A DNA stretch of 64,000 nt from assembly GCF_001559075.2 (NCBI RefSeq), contig NZ_CP014015.2, forward strand, positions 4,154,001 through 4,218,000. Direction: 5' to 3'. Each line of letters opens with the position of its first letter. Position 1 is the stretch's first letter. This document shows positions 10,499-18,352 of the stretch, piece after piece. A model generated the notes under the pieces. It made no database searches. It worked only from the letters and a program-made list of their open reading frames with translations, and was not told where the DNA came from. The translations under genes and the position numbers were made by a program. The DNA is from Citrobacter amalonaticus. GTDB lineage: Bacteria > Pseudomonadota > Gammaproteobacteria > Enterobacterales > Enterobacteriaceae.

Positions 10499-11267
10499 GC
10501 TGGGGACTCCTGAACCGGAACCGGCGGGTTTGCGGCTTTTTCTCCTGTCGGGGAGCAGGCCCAAGATGGGTCAGCAGCAGACCGAGCGCCACGCCGGTGA
10601 ACAGATAAAGCGCTGTGCCCACGGCAAAAGCCTCCAGCGCATGGGCGTTGTAGCTTTCAATCTGGCGTACCTGATAGGTCAGTTCCGCAAAGCCAATACC
10701 GCTGGCTAATGACGACAGTTTCATCAGGTTGAGATATTGCCCCACCACCGGTTGCCAGGCATTGGTTAGTCCCTGCGGCAGCAGGATATGGCGGAAGGTC
10801 TGCCATGAGGAAAATCCCTGCGAGATTGCGGCTTCGCGTTGTCCGGCGGAGACCGCCTGTAGCCCGGAGGCGACTTCTTCGACCAGGAACGCCGAAGTAA
10901 ACACGCCGAGTCCCCACGCTGAGCAAAGAAACTCGGGTGTCAGCCACCAGACATTACCAGGCAGGATTGACCAGCCATGCTCTGCGTTGACAAAAGCAAC
11001 GAAACCGCGCGGCAGCAGGTTCCAGCCAGCGAAATACCAGAACAGCAACTGGACCAGCAGCGGGGTATTACGAAACAGCGATACCCAGCCTGCCACCAGG
11101 CGGCGGCCCGCGCGATGGCCGGAAAGACGAAGGGCTAACAGAAAAATGGCCAGCAGTGTGGCGAGGAAAATGCCTGCGGCGCTGACCCACAGCGTGGTGA
11201 GAAATCCGGAGAGGATCCATTGCAGGGGCAGGCCGGTGAGCACCCCCTGCCAGTCCATTGACGGCAT
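10488..11267 (-). CDS. Amino acid type ABC transporter permease
   Basis: 259 residues, second membrane subunit of the transporter. The HisM family signature is seen in VSLFRNTPLLVQLLFWYF and in the EAA-type loop QREAAISQGFSSWQTFRHIL. Its ATG overlaps the ATPase stop by one base (TAATG), a coupled arrangement. A basic tail (about 235-259) extends past the last helix. It is longer than its partner and resembles GltJ-like permeases for acidic or neutral amino acids, but sequence alone does not give the substrate. Confidence 0.88.
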   Translation of the reverse strand: MPSMDWQGVLTGLPLQWILSGFLTTLWVSAAGIFLATLLAIFLLALRLSGHRAGRRLVAGWVSLFRNTPLLVQLLFWYFAGWNLLPRGFVAFVNAEHGWSILPGNVWWLTPEFLCSAWGLGVFTSAFLVEEVASGLQAVSAGQREAAISQGFSSWQTFRHILLPQGLTNAWQPVVGQYLNLMKLSSLASGIGFAELTYQVRQIESYNAHALEAFAVGTALYLFTGVALGLLLTHLGPAPRQEKKPQTRRFRFRSPQHDR

Positions 11268-12085
11268 TATCGTGATAACTCCTGATGCAGCGGATCCAGC
11301 ACCTTTTGCAGAAAACGCTGAGTTCGTGGGTGCTGCGGTCGGGTAAAAAAGGCCTCCGGGGAGGCGATTTCGAGAATATCGCCGCCGTCGATAAACACCA
11401 CCCGGTCGGCGATTTCACGGGCAAAGTGCATCTCGTGGGTGACCACAATCATCGTAATACCGCTGTGCGCCAGACGTTTCATGACCTGTAACACCTCACC
11501 GATCATTTCCGGATCGAGCGCAGAGGTGGGCTCATCAAACAGGATAATTTGCGGCGAAGAGGCCAGCGCGCGGGCAATCGCCACCCGCTGCTGTTGACCG
11601 CCGGAAAGCTGTGCCGGATAAGCTCCCGCTTTCTCTTCCAGCCCAACCTGCTCCAGCAGAGCATAGGCGCGCTGTGTGGCATCGGTTCTGTTCCAGCCGT
11701 GGACGTACTCCAGCGCGAGGGTGATATTTTGCTGCGCCGTCAGATGGGCATACAAATTGAACTGCTGGAATACAAAACCAATGCGGCTGCGCAATTGTCG
11801 CAGCGCGGCCCCCTTAAGTTGACCGACCGGCTTGTCATCGATGAAGATATCGCCGCCACTCAACGATTCCAGTTGGTTTATCAGGCGAATCAGGGTCGAT
11901 TTCCCCGATCCCGAGGGGCCAAGAATTGTCACAACTTCACCGGGTTCGACGGTGAGACTGACGCCGTTGAGTACCCGGTGATCGCCGTACGCTTTCACCA
12001 CGTCGCGTAATTCGACTCGCGCCTGGCGTAACGGGTGGAAATCCGCAGATCCGGCTGCACAAGGTGTGAATAAACCAGCCAGCAT
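11267..12085 (-). CDS. Amino acid type ABC transporter ATP-binding protein
   Basis: 272 residues with the complete ATPase set: Walker A GPSGSGKST, Q-loop FVFQQFN, signature LSGGQQQRVAIARAL, Walker B IILFDEPTSALD and switch His in VVTHEMHFA. Belongs to the GlnQ/HisP group. The start at 12085 lies one base after the binding-protein stop (TAAGATG), so it is probably coupled; a longer in-frame ORF reaches into the binding-protein gene and is rejected. Before the ABC domain there is an extra 20-25 residue leader (MLAGLFTPCAAGS...) that is longer than in GlnQ. Confidence 0.9.
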   Translation of the reverse strand: MLAGLFTPCAAGSADFHPLRQARVELRDVVKAYGDHRVLNGVSLTVEPGEVVTILGPSGSGKSTLIRLINQLESLSGGDIFIDDKPVGQLKGAALRQLRSRIGFVFQQFNLYAHLTAQQNITLALEYVHGWNRTDATQRAYALLEQVGLEEKAGAYPAQLSGGQQQRVAIARALASSPQIILFDEPTSALDPEMIGEVLQVMKRLAHSGITMIVVTHEMHFAREIADRVVFIDGGDILEIASPEAFFTRPQHPRTQRFLQKVLDPLHQELSR

Positions 12086-12086
12086 C

Positions 12087-12920
12087 TTATCTGGCCTCAA
12101 TTTTAAAGGCGCGCGGCTGCGGATTTTTCGTTTCCGGGCCAAACCAGACATCATAAATTTTGCCTGCCTGCCCACTGGATTCGAGTCGCAGTAATTCATC
12201 GTTAACCGCTTTCAACAACGCCGGCTCGCCTTTCTTCACGCCCACGCCAATCTCCTCTTTGCTGAGTAAATCCGGCAGGATTTTGAACTGCGCTTTGTCC
12301 GGTGCGCCACTGAGCAAACCCGCCAGGATGGTGGAGTCCTGAGTGATCGCCTGCACGTTGCCGTTGCGCAGGGCGGTTAACGCCAGCGGGATATCGTCAT
12401 AGGCCAGCACGCGGGATTGCGGGAACCGCTGATGTAACGCCTGCTCGCCGGTGGTGCCTTTCACTGCGCCAATGCGCGCGCGGCTGTATTCATCCAGTTT
12501 ATCGGGTGACGAGGCAGGCACCAGGAACTGCTGACCGGTGACAAAGTAGGGCACGGAGAAGTCGATTACCTGAGCGCGCTCGGGGGTGATCGTAATATCA
12601 GCGACGATCAGATCGGCTTTCCCCGATTGCAGCAGCGGAATACGGTTAGCGGGATTCGTGGCGACCAGTTCCAGTTTCACACCCAGTGACGTCGCCAGCG
12701 CCTGGGCGAAATCAACATCGTAACCGACGATCTGATGGGTTTTCGCGTCGACGGAGCCAAATGGCGGGTTAGCGTCAAAGGTCGCGACCTTGATCACGCC
12801 TGCGGCCTTGATATCGGCAAGTTGATCGGCCTGCGCCTGAATGCTAATGAAACTCGTGGCGAGTATGACGCCAAGGGCGAGAATCGTTTTTTTTGTGCTC
12901 TGTATTTTCGTTGCCATCAT
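12087..12920 (-). CDS. Periplasmic amino acid-binding protein (SBP_bac_3)
   Basis: 277 residues. A signal peptide (KKTILALGVILATSFISIQAQA) is followed by a family 3 solute-binding domain starting DQLADIKAAGVIKVATFDANPPFG. The ligand pocket signature VGYDVDFAQALATSLG and the ligand-contact region ITITPERAQVIDFSVPY are typical of polar amino acid binders (ArtJ, HisJ, FliY group). First gene of the operon. The double start ATGATG makes the exact start ambiguous by one codon. No E. coli K-12 gene occupies this place between ydhT and ydhS, so the operon is a lineage-specific gain or retention. Substrate not predictable; cystine-like or other polar amino acids are candidates. Confidence 0.9.
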   Translation of the reverse strand: MMATKIQSTKKTILALGVILATSFISIQAQADQLADIKAAGVIKVATFDANPPFGSVDAKTHQIVGYDVDFAQALATSLGVKLELVATNPANRIPLLQSGKADLIVADITITPERAQVIDFSVPYFVTGQQFLVPASSPDKLDEYSRARIGAVKGTTGEQALHQRFPQSRVLAYDDIPLALTALRNGNVQAITQDSTILAGLLSGAPDKAQFKILPDLLSKEEIGVGVKKGEPALLKAVNDELLRLESSGQAGKIYDVWFGPETKNPQPRAFKIEAR

Positions 12921-13152
12921 TTTCTTTGATATCCCTGGAATTATTGGTTTGTCCTTTTACGCTCCCACAACCCGAACCCGCAGCAAAAGAAGAAAAAAGT
13001 CTTATTTATATGCAAAAAGTTATTAGTGAACAGTGTGTTAACGAAGGGTTACTAACGAACAAAAACAGATAACGGTGCGCAGAATTCGCATTTCATTTTT
13101 TGTGCCGTTTGCGCTGCAATGAAAAGCACCTGACAAAACAGAGGAGCCGGAG

Positions 13153-13344
13153 ATGGAGAAGGTAAAAATGCAGATGGCGCGTCTTTGGGCGCGCGTTGCC
13201 ATCACGCCAGAGCCGACCCGACAGCCCGGTGCAGAGGTCAATCTGCAGCGCGTTGTGGAGTCCATTCTTCCTGTCGCCAGCCTGTACGGCGTGGACATTG
13301 CTAACATTGACCCGGAGTGGTTTCGTGATCAAACAACACGCTGA
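13153..13344 (+). CDS. Possible small protein, 63 residues
   Basis: A 63-codon ORF (MEKVKMQMARLWARV...) with ordinary enterobacterial codon use, including favoured CTG, CGC and ACC codons, and a GGAG ribosome site close before the ATG. Two likely amphipathic helices and a C-terminal DPEWFRDQTTR; no signal peptide. It is divergent from the ABC transporter binding-protein gene and convergent with the 46-residue peptide gene. I do not recognise the family. A second ORF overlaps its last bases in another frame (from GTG at about 13327), so the segment could also be the remains of a longer broken gene. Confidence 0.45.
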   Translation: MEKVKMQMARLWARVAITPEPTRQPGAEVNLQRVVESILPVASLYGVDIANIDPEWFRDQTTR

Positions 13345-13426
13345 ACACCGTCGGATGCGCGAGGTGTACTGGAATGAAATCTGCAATTACCGCGGGAATC
13401 ATGAGGAACTAAAAAGAGGCTTATGG

Positions 13427-13454
13427 ACTCGCCGCGCGGTTCTGCGCGGCGAGT
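13427..13454 (-). terminator. Strong hairpin after the 46-residue peptide gene
   Basis: ACTCGCCGCGC and GCGCGGCGAGT form a perfect 11-bp stem with a 6-base loop, 10 bases beyond the peptide stop. On the minus strand a CTTTTT tract follows about 10 bases later, so this is an imperfect terminator or an mRNA-stabilising 3' hairpin. On the plus strand it is followed by A residues and would not terminate. Confidence 0.6.
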
Positions 13455-13463
13455 TGAAAAAAA

Positions 13464-13604
13464 TCAGATTTTGCAGGCGTCGCCGCAGTCATCATCGGCA
13501 ATCACCGATTCCGCTTTTTTGTCCGCATCGTCCAGACGTTCTGCGTTACGTTCCTGCGCTTCTTCCAGTCCGTTAAAGACCAGATTATCGAGATCAATTT
13601 CCAT
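13464..13604 (-). CDS. Short acidic peptide with C-terminal CGDAC motif
   Basis: 46 residues: MEIDLDNLVFNGLEEAQERN, then a charged middle rich in Glu, Asp and Lys, ending DDDCGDACKI. An AGGTG ribosome site lies 4 bases before the ATG, and a strong hairpin follows the stop. It lies 83 bases downstream of ydhS in the same direction and may be co-transcribed with it. No signal peptide or membrane helix. The layout (helical acidic leader, Cys-rich last few residues, own RBS and hairpin, next to a flavin/NAD(P)-binding protein) resembles precursors of modified peptides, but no known maturation enzyme is seen and I do not recognise the family. A small metal-binding or regulatory protein is the alternative. 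Confidence 0.65.
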   Translation of the reverse strand: MEIDLDNLVFNGLEEAQERNAERLDDADKKAESVIADDDCGDACKI

Positions 13605-13687
13605 CGTGCACCTTTCTTCGCTCGTTTTTGACTTCCGACAAGTATAGGACAAATGGGGATCTGGATGCATCCACAATGCGTGCGGCG

Positions 13688-15298
13688 TTACCGATCGTAA
13701 AGCGATAAACGCCTGCGCAGGCGGGAAGCCGGTTTTGATACTGCCCTGGCCATCGCGTCGCCAATCTCCTGGCAGGCGACGAGCCCCTGGATAAAGGGCC
13801 GATCATGCATTAAAAAGGGCAATGCGCCAAAGGCAATTCGTCCGCGAACACTCTCTGGCGCCTGAAGCGTATAGTCATCGCCAACATCCGGAATCGCATC
13901 TCCACATGACAGTAATTGCTGGCGTAATCGCGGGAACGGCAAATCCGTTGTCTTCAGGGGTTTTTGGCCGCGCGCATCGATAAATACGTCAAATGACAGG
14001 CGATCGTTGTGCGTCGTAATCTCAGTACGATCCGCTTTAATCACCTTCCCGTAATCCTGTCCCAGCGTGAGAATGCGCAGAATACCGGCTGCGTGCAACG
14101 CCAGCATTCGGCGAACTGACTCTGACGGGATCGCCGCATAATTATCAATAAACACGCGGGCAAGTCCCGAACTGAACCGTTTACTATCTTTTTCATCCAG
14201 ATAGGCAACGATATCCTGAACGCCTTCATGCAGACGCAGTAAGGTATAGCGCCAGGCAACGGTGCGTTTGTTACGCTTATTCTCGTCGACCTCTTTCAGA
14301 TTTAAGGCTGCCCATTCGAATGGATCGCTGTGCGCTCTGTCGGCAAACACCGCTACGGGAAAGCTATCCACATCCAGTGAGGACAGCGCTATTTGCCCGG
14401 CCCATTTCGGGTCGGCTGCCGCGAGTTCTTGTTGCATGAGGCTAAAAACGCGATCGAGGAGCCCCGTTGAACCGGCAGCGATTTCGCGCTGGATGACCTC
14501 CCCGGTAACGTACTCCAGTGGTTCATAGGGTATAGGGCAGTAGAAGTCGGCTTCCGGCAAAATGCCGGAACGGGACATCAGCGTAATTTCCAGCGCTTCA
14601 CTGTCCTTATTCAGTGAGAAATTGACCTGATGATCCTCCGTTTCGTGAAACGTTCCGTGCTGTACTGCAACCGCCATTGCGGCATCCAGACCGCTCAGTG
14701 AGGTTCCAAGAATACCGACTCTGGCGGCTGGCACGTCAGCGTCCATCAAGCCGGACCAGGGGCTGGGATAAAATGCGTGCGTGGATTCGTCATCGTCCGG
14801 CCAGACGTGTCCCGTGGCGATCACCGCCAGGTCGACATGCAGCGGCACCGTGTGTTGATCGGTCCAGAGTTGTACGCCAGTGGGCGCCGCTGCGACATCT
14901 GTGACTTCACAGGACTCGTACAATATCACCTTAAATCCTCGACTTTCTGCGTGGTGGACGGCCTGCAAAAACTGCGCGCGAAAATAGTCGCCCAGTAAAA
15001 TGCGTGGCAGAAACTGACGCTGGTGCAGCGTTTCCTTCTTAACGCCATACTGCGCAAGGTACTGCGCTTCCTGGGCCTGCAACCACTCAAGCCAGGTGTC
15101 AAAAAGAGGTGGAACCTCGATACTGGCAATATTTGCCAACATCATTGGACTATTTTCAGAATGGGTGTAAGGCATACCGATTCCGGCCCGGTTTCCGCGT
15201 TCAAAAACGGCAATCTCCAGTGGCTGCGCCTTTTTTAGTAATGAGAAAAAGGTATAAACGCCTGTCGGGCCAGCCCCGATAATCGCGATTTTTTTCAT
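13688..15298 (-). CDS. ydhS: FAD/NAD(P)-binding protein YdhS
   Basis: 536 residues, close to E. coli YdhS. The start MKKIAIIGAGPTGVYTFFSL gives a GxGxxG dinucleotide-binding fold at the very N-terminus, preceded by an AGGGAC ribosome site; the longer in-frame extension is non-coding. Further features are a second nucleotide region (VGILGTSLSGLDAAMAV) and an ATGH-type motif (AVIATGHVW), typical of the NAD_binding_9 family. Cytoplasmic, no signal. Reaction unknown. In E. coli it lies between ydhR and ydhT; here the ABC operon and the peptide gene have been added downstream and a metallo-hydrolase gene upstream. Confidence 0.9.
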   Translation of the reverse strand: MKKIAIIGAGPTGVYTFFSLLKKAQPLEIAVFERGNRAGIGMPYTHSENSPMMLANIASIEVPPLFDTWLEWLQAQEAQYLAQYGVKKETLHQRQFLPRILLGDYFRAQFLQAVHHAESRGFKVILYESCEVTDVAAAPTGVQLWTDQHTVPLHVDLAVIATGHVWPDDDESTHAFYPSPWSGLMDADVPAARVGILGTSLSGLDAAMAVAVQHGTFHETEDHQVNFSLNKDSEALEITLMSRSGILPEADFYCPIPYEPLEYVTGEVIQREIAAGSTGLLDRVFSLMQQELAAADPKWAGQIALSSLDVDSFPVAVFADRAHSDPFEWAALNLKEVDENKRNKRTVAWRYTLLRLHEGVQDIVAYLDEKDSKRFSSGLARVFIDNYAAIPSESVRRMLALHAAGILRILTLGQDYGKVIKADRTEITTHNDRLSFDVFIDARGQKPLKTTDLPFPRLRQQLLSCGDAIPDVGDDYTLQAPESVRGRIAFGALPFLMHDRPFIQGLVACQEIGDAMARAVSKPASRLRRRLSLYDR

Positions 15299-15466
15299 GT
15301 CCCTGTCCGTCCTGTTATTGTTATTTTGCCGCCGATACCTCGGTGACATCATGTCAGTGTAGATGAGAAAGGTACGGATGTTTCGGACTGGAATAGCGTT
15401 ACGAGCCTGAAGCGCTGTGTCCTCTGCCATACTTAACGGTGTTTTATTGTGAGGACAGGAGTGACG

Positions 15467-16264
15467 ATGATAACGCTGTGTAAAGCCTGTGGCACCTCGT
15501 ACGATAACCGCCACGGCAACGTTGAACGTTGTACAATCTGTGACGATGAGCGGCAATATGTCCCCGTTTCCGGGCAGGCGTGGATGGACTTTGACGAGCT
15601 CATCGCCAGCCATACCAACAAGTGGCAGCAGCATACGCCGCCACTTTTCAGTCTGAAAACCGTTCCTTCCTTTGCTATAAACCAGCGGGCGTTTCTGCTC
15701 AGAACGCCGGTGGGAAATATTCTGTGGGACTGCGTTGCGAATCTGGATCAGGCAACCCGAACGCTCATTCGTGCAATGGGGGGATTGAGCGCCATCGCGA
15801 TTTCGCATCCTCATTACTACACCACAATGCAGGACTGGGCGGAGGCGTTTGACGCTCCCGTCTGGTTACATGCGGCTGACAGGGCCTGGATCATGCGAGA
15901 CAGCCCCAGAATTCGGCTATGGGAAGGGGAAGAACACAATGTGCTTCCAGGCGTCACATTATTACGTCTGGGCGGCCATTTTGCGGGAGGAACGGTGCTG
16001 TATCTGGAGGAGGGGGAAGGGACGATCCTCGCCGGAGATATCTTACAGGTCACTCCCGGTGCTGACGCGGTTTCGTTTATGTGGAGCTATCCGAACATGT
16101 TGCCGCTGTCATCGAAAACCGTCAGTGGGATCATACAGCGGCTAAACACGGTGACGTTTTCCAGTCTGTACGGGGCCTTTGAAGGGCAGAATATTACCCA
16201 CAGTGCCAGTCAAATTGTGCAACGATCGGGGGAAAAATATCTCTCCAGCCTGATGTCTCGTTGA
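15467..16264 (+). CDS. Metallo-beta-lactamase fold protein with zinc-ribbon N-terminus
   Basis: 265 residues. Residues 1-30 hold two CxxC pairs (CKACG and CTICD), a rubredoxin or zinc-ribbon-like module. The rest is an MBL fold, but the usual HxHxDH is altered: the first motif reads ISHPHYYTTM. Later motifs are LGGHFAGGTVLY and ILAGDIL (metal-bridging Asp). The ATG at 15467 has AGGAG 5 bases upstream and is preferred to a GTG six codons earlier. Divergent from ydhS with about 170 bases between. Absent from the E. coli locus. Hydrolase activity is inferred from the fold; the missing residues of the first motif make the metal site unusual and the substrate unknown. Confidence 0.8.
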   Translation: MITLCKACGTSYDNRHGNVERCTICDDERQYVPVSGQAWMDFDELIASHTNKWQQHTPPLFSLKTVPSFAINQRAFLLRTPVGNILWDCVANLDQATRTLIRAMGGLSAIAISHPHYYTTMQDWAEAFDAPVWLHAADRAWIMRDSPRIRLWEGEEHNVLPGVTLLRLGGHFAGGTVLYLEEGEGTILAGDILQVTPGADAVSFMWSYPNMLPLSSKTVSGIIQRLNTVTFSSLYGAFEGQNITHSASQIVQRSGEKYLSSLMSR

Positions 16265-16268
16265 ACCT

Positions 16269-16293
16269 GCTGAGGGGGAAAATCCCCCTCAGC
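16269..16293. terminator. Bidirectional hairpin between the MBL gene and ydhR
   Basis: GCTGAGGGGG and CCCCCTCAGC form a perfect 10-bp stem with a 5-base loop between two convergent genes. There is no long T tract on either strand, so its efficiency is uncertain. Confidence 0.6.
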
Positions 16294-16300
16294 GACATCA

Positions 16301-16606
16301 TTAACCCACTCTGGCGTTGTTGATTTCGCTCAACGGAATATTCACGTCAAACACTTTCGCAATGACGTTGTCAACGCCAAGGTTTTTTAAACGCGCGGTA
16401 TGTTTATCCAGATAAGCCAGTGCGGTCTCCTCGTTTGCGAAAAGATAGATCCCTCCCGCTTCCTTGTTTTGCTCACTCTCCGTCCACACCTTCCAGATAA
16501 ATCCCGGCTCCTGGTTAATCGACTCCGCCAGACCACGCAACTGTTCTGCCATTTCTGCGCCAAATGGGCCAGTAAAAGCGAAGTGAAGTTGTAATAATTT
16601 CGGCAT
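16301..16606 (-). CDS. ydhR: Putative monooxygenase YdhR
   Basis: 101 residues, the same length as E. coli YdhR, a small dimeric ferredoxin-like fold protein related to ABM-type monooxygenases. The start MPKLLQLHFAF is selected because GGAG lies 7 bases upstream, and it aligns with the E. coli start; an ATG two codons earlier lies too close to that site. The body (NQEPGFIWKVWTESEQN, GGIYLF) is the conserved core. No substrate is established. In E. coli it is the gene next to the valVW tRNAs; here 2.9 kb of accessory DNA separates them. Confidence 0.9.
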   Translation of the reverse strand: MPKLLQLHFAFTGPFGAEMAEQLRGLAESINQEPGFIWKVWTESEQNKEAGGIYLFANEETALAYLDKHTARLKNLGVDNVIAKVFDVNIPLSEINNARVG

Positions 16607-17025
16607 ATCCATTCTCCATGTTACGACTCAACGATAACTCACAGTGATAATGAGCTGGACGTTTTCCCCTGACACTCGGTATGGGATTGTATCAGATCCC
16701 GGGATGAACAATACGGTAGTCAGGGAACGCTTTATGCTTTCGTTGATGCTCGCTTTCCCGACGAGCGAGGGACGATTATTCACATGTAAAATCATCTTAT
16801 TTCGCCAGCAGCATAATCATTTAGTCCAGTTATGGATTAGATGCAAAATATAACTCTCAGGCTTGAATTCTTTTGGTGTTAAAATGATCCCTATTGTTTA
16901 AACAGGTCTGGTAAGGTAATGTGCCTCGCAAAATGTTTTCTACAGTCGTTCTCTCTGCTCTTTTTATCAGAACACTGGTTTGTTTATTTATGAGTAAATC
17001 ACTGATGTCTGGATGTTAAAGATAT
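16607..17025. other. AT-rich gap before the orphan adhesin
   Basis: 419 bases between ydhR and the adhesin. The right part is clearly AT-rich, unlike the core on the left, and presumably holds the adhesin promoter. Two short ORFs here have no ribosome sites or recognisable sequence, so no gene is called. No repeats or att-like copies of the tRNA ends are visible. Confidence 0.5.
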
Positions 17026-18252
17026 ATGAAAAAAAAGACCTTAAGGACATGCTATCTATTCTGTGCGTTTTTTTTCTACTATATTTCCAGCGCGAGTGCA
17101 GCAGGAACAGAAAACTGTGAGTTACGCAATGATGCGACGGAGAAACAATGGTCGCAGATACATGTCCCGTATGAGTTGAAACCGGCTAATGTCAATGTAA
17201 CCGTGGGAAGCAACATAGCGGACTGGATGGTACTCTACACCATTCACGCCAACATCGGCATGGCCGTGGGGGAATGTAATAATTCAGATACGCGCATGTA
17301 TTTCACCATCCTGTCGAATGAACAACCGATTAGCAAGCAAGGAAACGACTATATCTATAAGACGGATGTTTCCGGTATTGGTATGTCAGTTGCTAGTGAT
17401 GAAGCGGGTTATACTGGGATACAAACTTATCCTACTCTGGCACTTTATGGGCAACCCAATCCGCAGAATGCGGGAGACCCATTCTGGGCAACCATTAAAT
17501 TCTGGAAAATCCCCGGCGAGTCCATTCCAATGAAAGGCGGGGCTATTACCGTGACAGGTCCGGATGCTGCTGTTATCTATTCTAATTCAGGAAATACGTT
17601 TACCAGTTCTCAATCTGAGAGAATAACCTCTGATGGCAAAGGATATATTAATACTTCACGGATATTAACGGGCACCCTAATTTTTCAGCCAGGTACATGT
17701 AATATCGAAGGGGATAATATCCGCGTAGATATGGGAAATGATCTCTCTGCGGGGGATAAATATGGTGCATGGAAGGATGCCAGTTTTCGACTGAACTGTC
17801 CGAATGGCTATGGATATCAAGGGAAGGCCGCCTCCAGTGATCAAAATGATTACCCTTATTCGCTCGATCCTCATGCCACTATTAACGATAACACGGTACA
17901 GAATGGCCAGGTAAGAATTAGCATATTGCCCTATACCCAGATTATTGATGAAACAAAAGGGATTATTGCGCTGGATGGAACCGGGGCGCAGGGCTATGGC
18001 ATTCAACTGGTATGGGGAGATTATTCTCAACAAGATAGTGATGAGCCAGATAAACCAGTCATATTGAACAGTTACATTTATGCCAGCGAGTTGAATTCAG
18101 GGTTCCGTGCCGGCGCAACGCCTCTTTCAAAAAATGCGTTCACCGGCGGAGATAATACGATAAAAATGGCGGCGCGTTACATCCGAACCAGCGGGCTTGC
18201 GATGGGGGGACCAGCAAATGCAGCAGTAGAAGTTGTCGCAACATATGAATAA
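17026..18252 (+). CDS. Orphan two-domain fimbrial adhesin
   Basis: 408 residues. A signal peptide (to about residue 26, ...SSASAAG) is followed by an N-terminal receptor-binding-like domain (about 27-215) and a C-terminal pilin domain (about 220-408) that starts with a cysteine (PGTCNIEGDNI) and ends in the alternating strand AVEVVATYE used for chaperone binding. The patterns YKTDVSGIGM and AARYIRTSG recur in the two adhesins of the fimbrial operon at 40869-43372, so the three are related. No pilin, chaperone or usher is adjacent; it may use the machinery of the other locus or be a remnant. Lower GC than the flanking core suggests acquired DNA. Confidence 0.82.
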   Translation: MKKKTLRTCYLFCAFFFYYISSASAAGTENCELRNDATEKQWSQIHVPYELKPANVNVTVGSNIADWMVLYTIHANIGMAVGECNNSDTRMYFTILSNEQPISKQGNDYIYKTDVSGIGMSVASDEAGYTGIQTYPTLALYGQPNPQNAGDPFWATIKFWKIPGESIPMKGGAITVTGPDAAVIYSNSGNTFTSSQSERITSDGKGYINTSRILTGTLIFQPGTCNIEGDNIRVDMGNDLSAGDKYGAWKDASFRLNCPNGYGYQGKAASSDQNDYPYSLDPHATINDNTVQNGQVRISILPYTQIIDETKGIIALDGTGAQGYGIQLVWGDYSQQDSDEPDKPVILNSYIYASELNSGFRAGATPLSKNAFTGGDNTIKMAARYIRTSGLAMGGPANAAVEVVATYE

Positions 18253-18308
18253 GTTGTCAGTCGTTTCACCGGTTCCTGTGCGCCCGCGCAAAAGTGGGCA
18301 GAAAGTGA

Positions 18309-18330
18309 GAGGGGAAAGCATGCTCCCCTC
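18309..18330. terminator. Hairpin between adhesin and regulator genes
   Basis: GAGGGGA and TCCCCTC form a 7-bp stem between two convergent genes. The loop is 8 bases (AAGCATGC) and no T tract follows, so this is a weak terminator candidate. Confidence 0.4.
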
Positions 18331-18352
18331 GCTCAGAACCGCTGAAAATGCC

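Noticed and set aside
13427..13454. Terminator for the plus-strand 63-codon ORF
   Set aside because: On the plus strand the stem is followed by A residues, not T, so it cannot be an intrinsic terminator in that direction.
16644..16853. A 69-codon frame upstream of the orphan adhesin
   Set aside because: No ribosome site, untypical codon use and no recognised sequence; probably chance in non-coding DNA.
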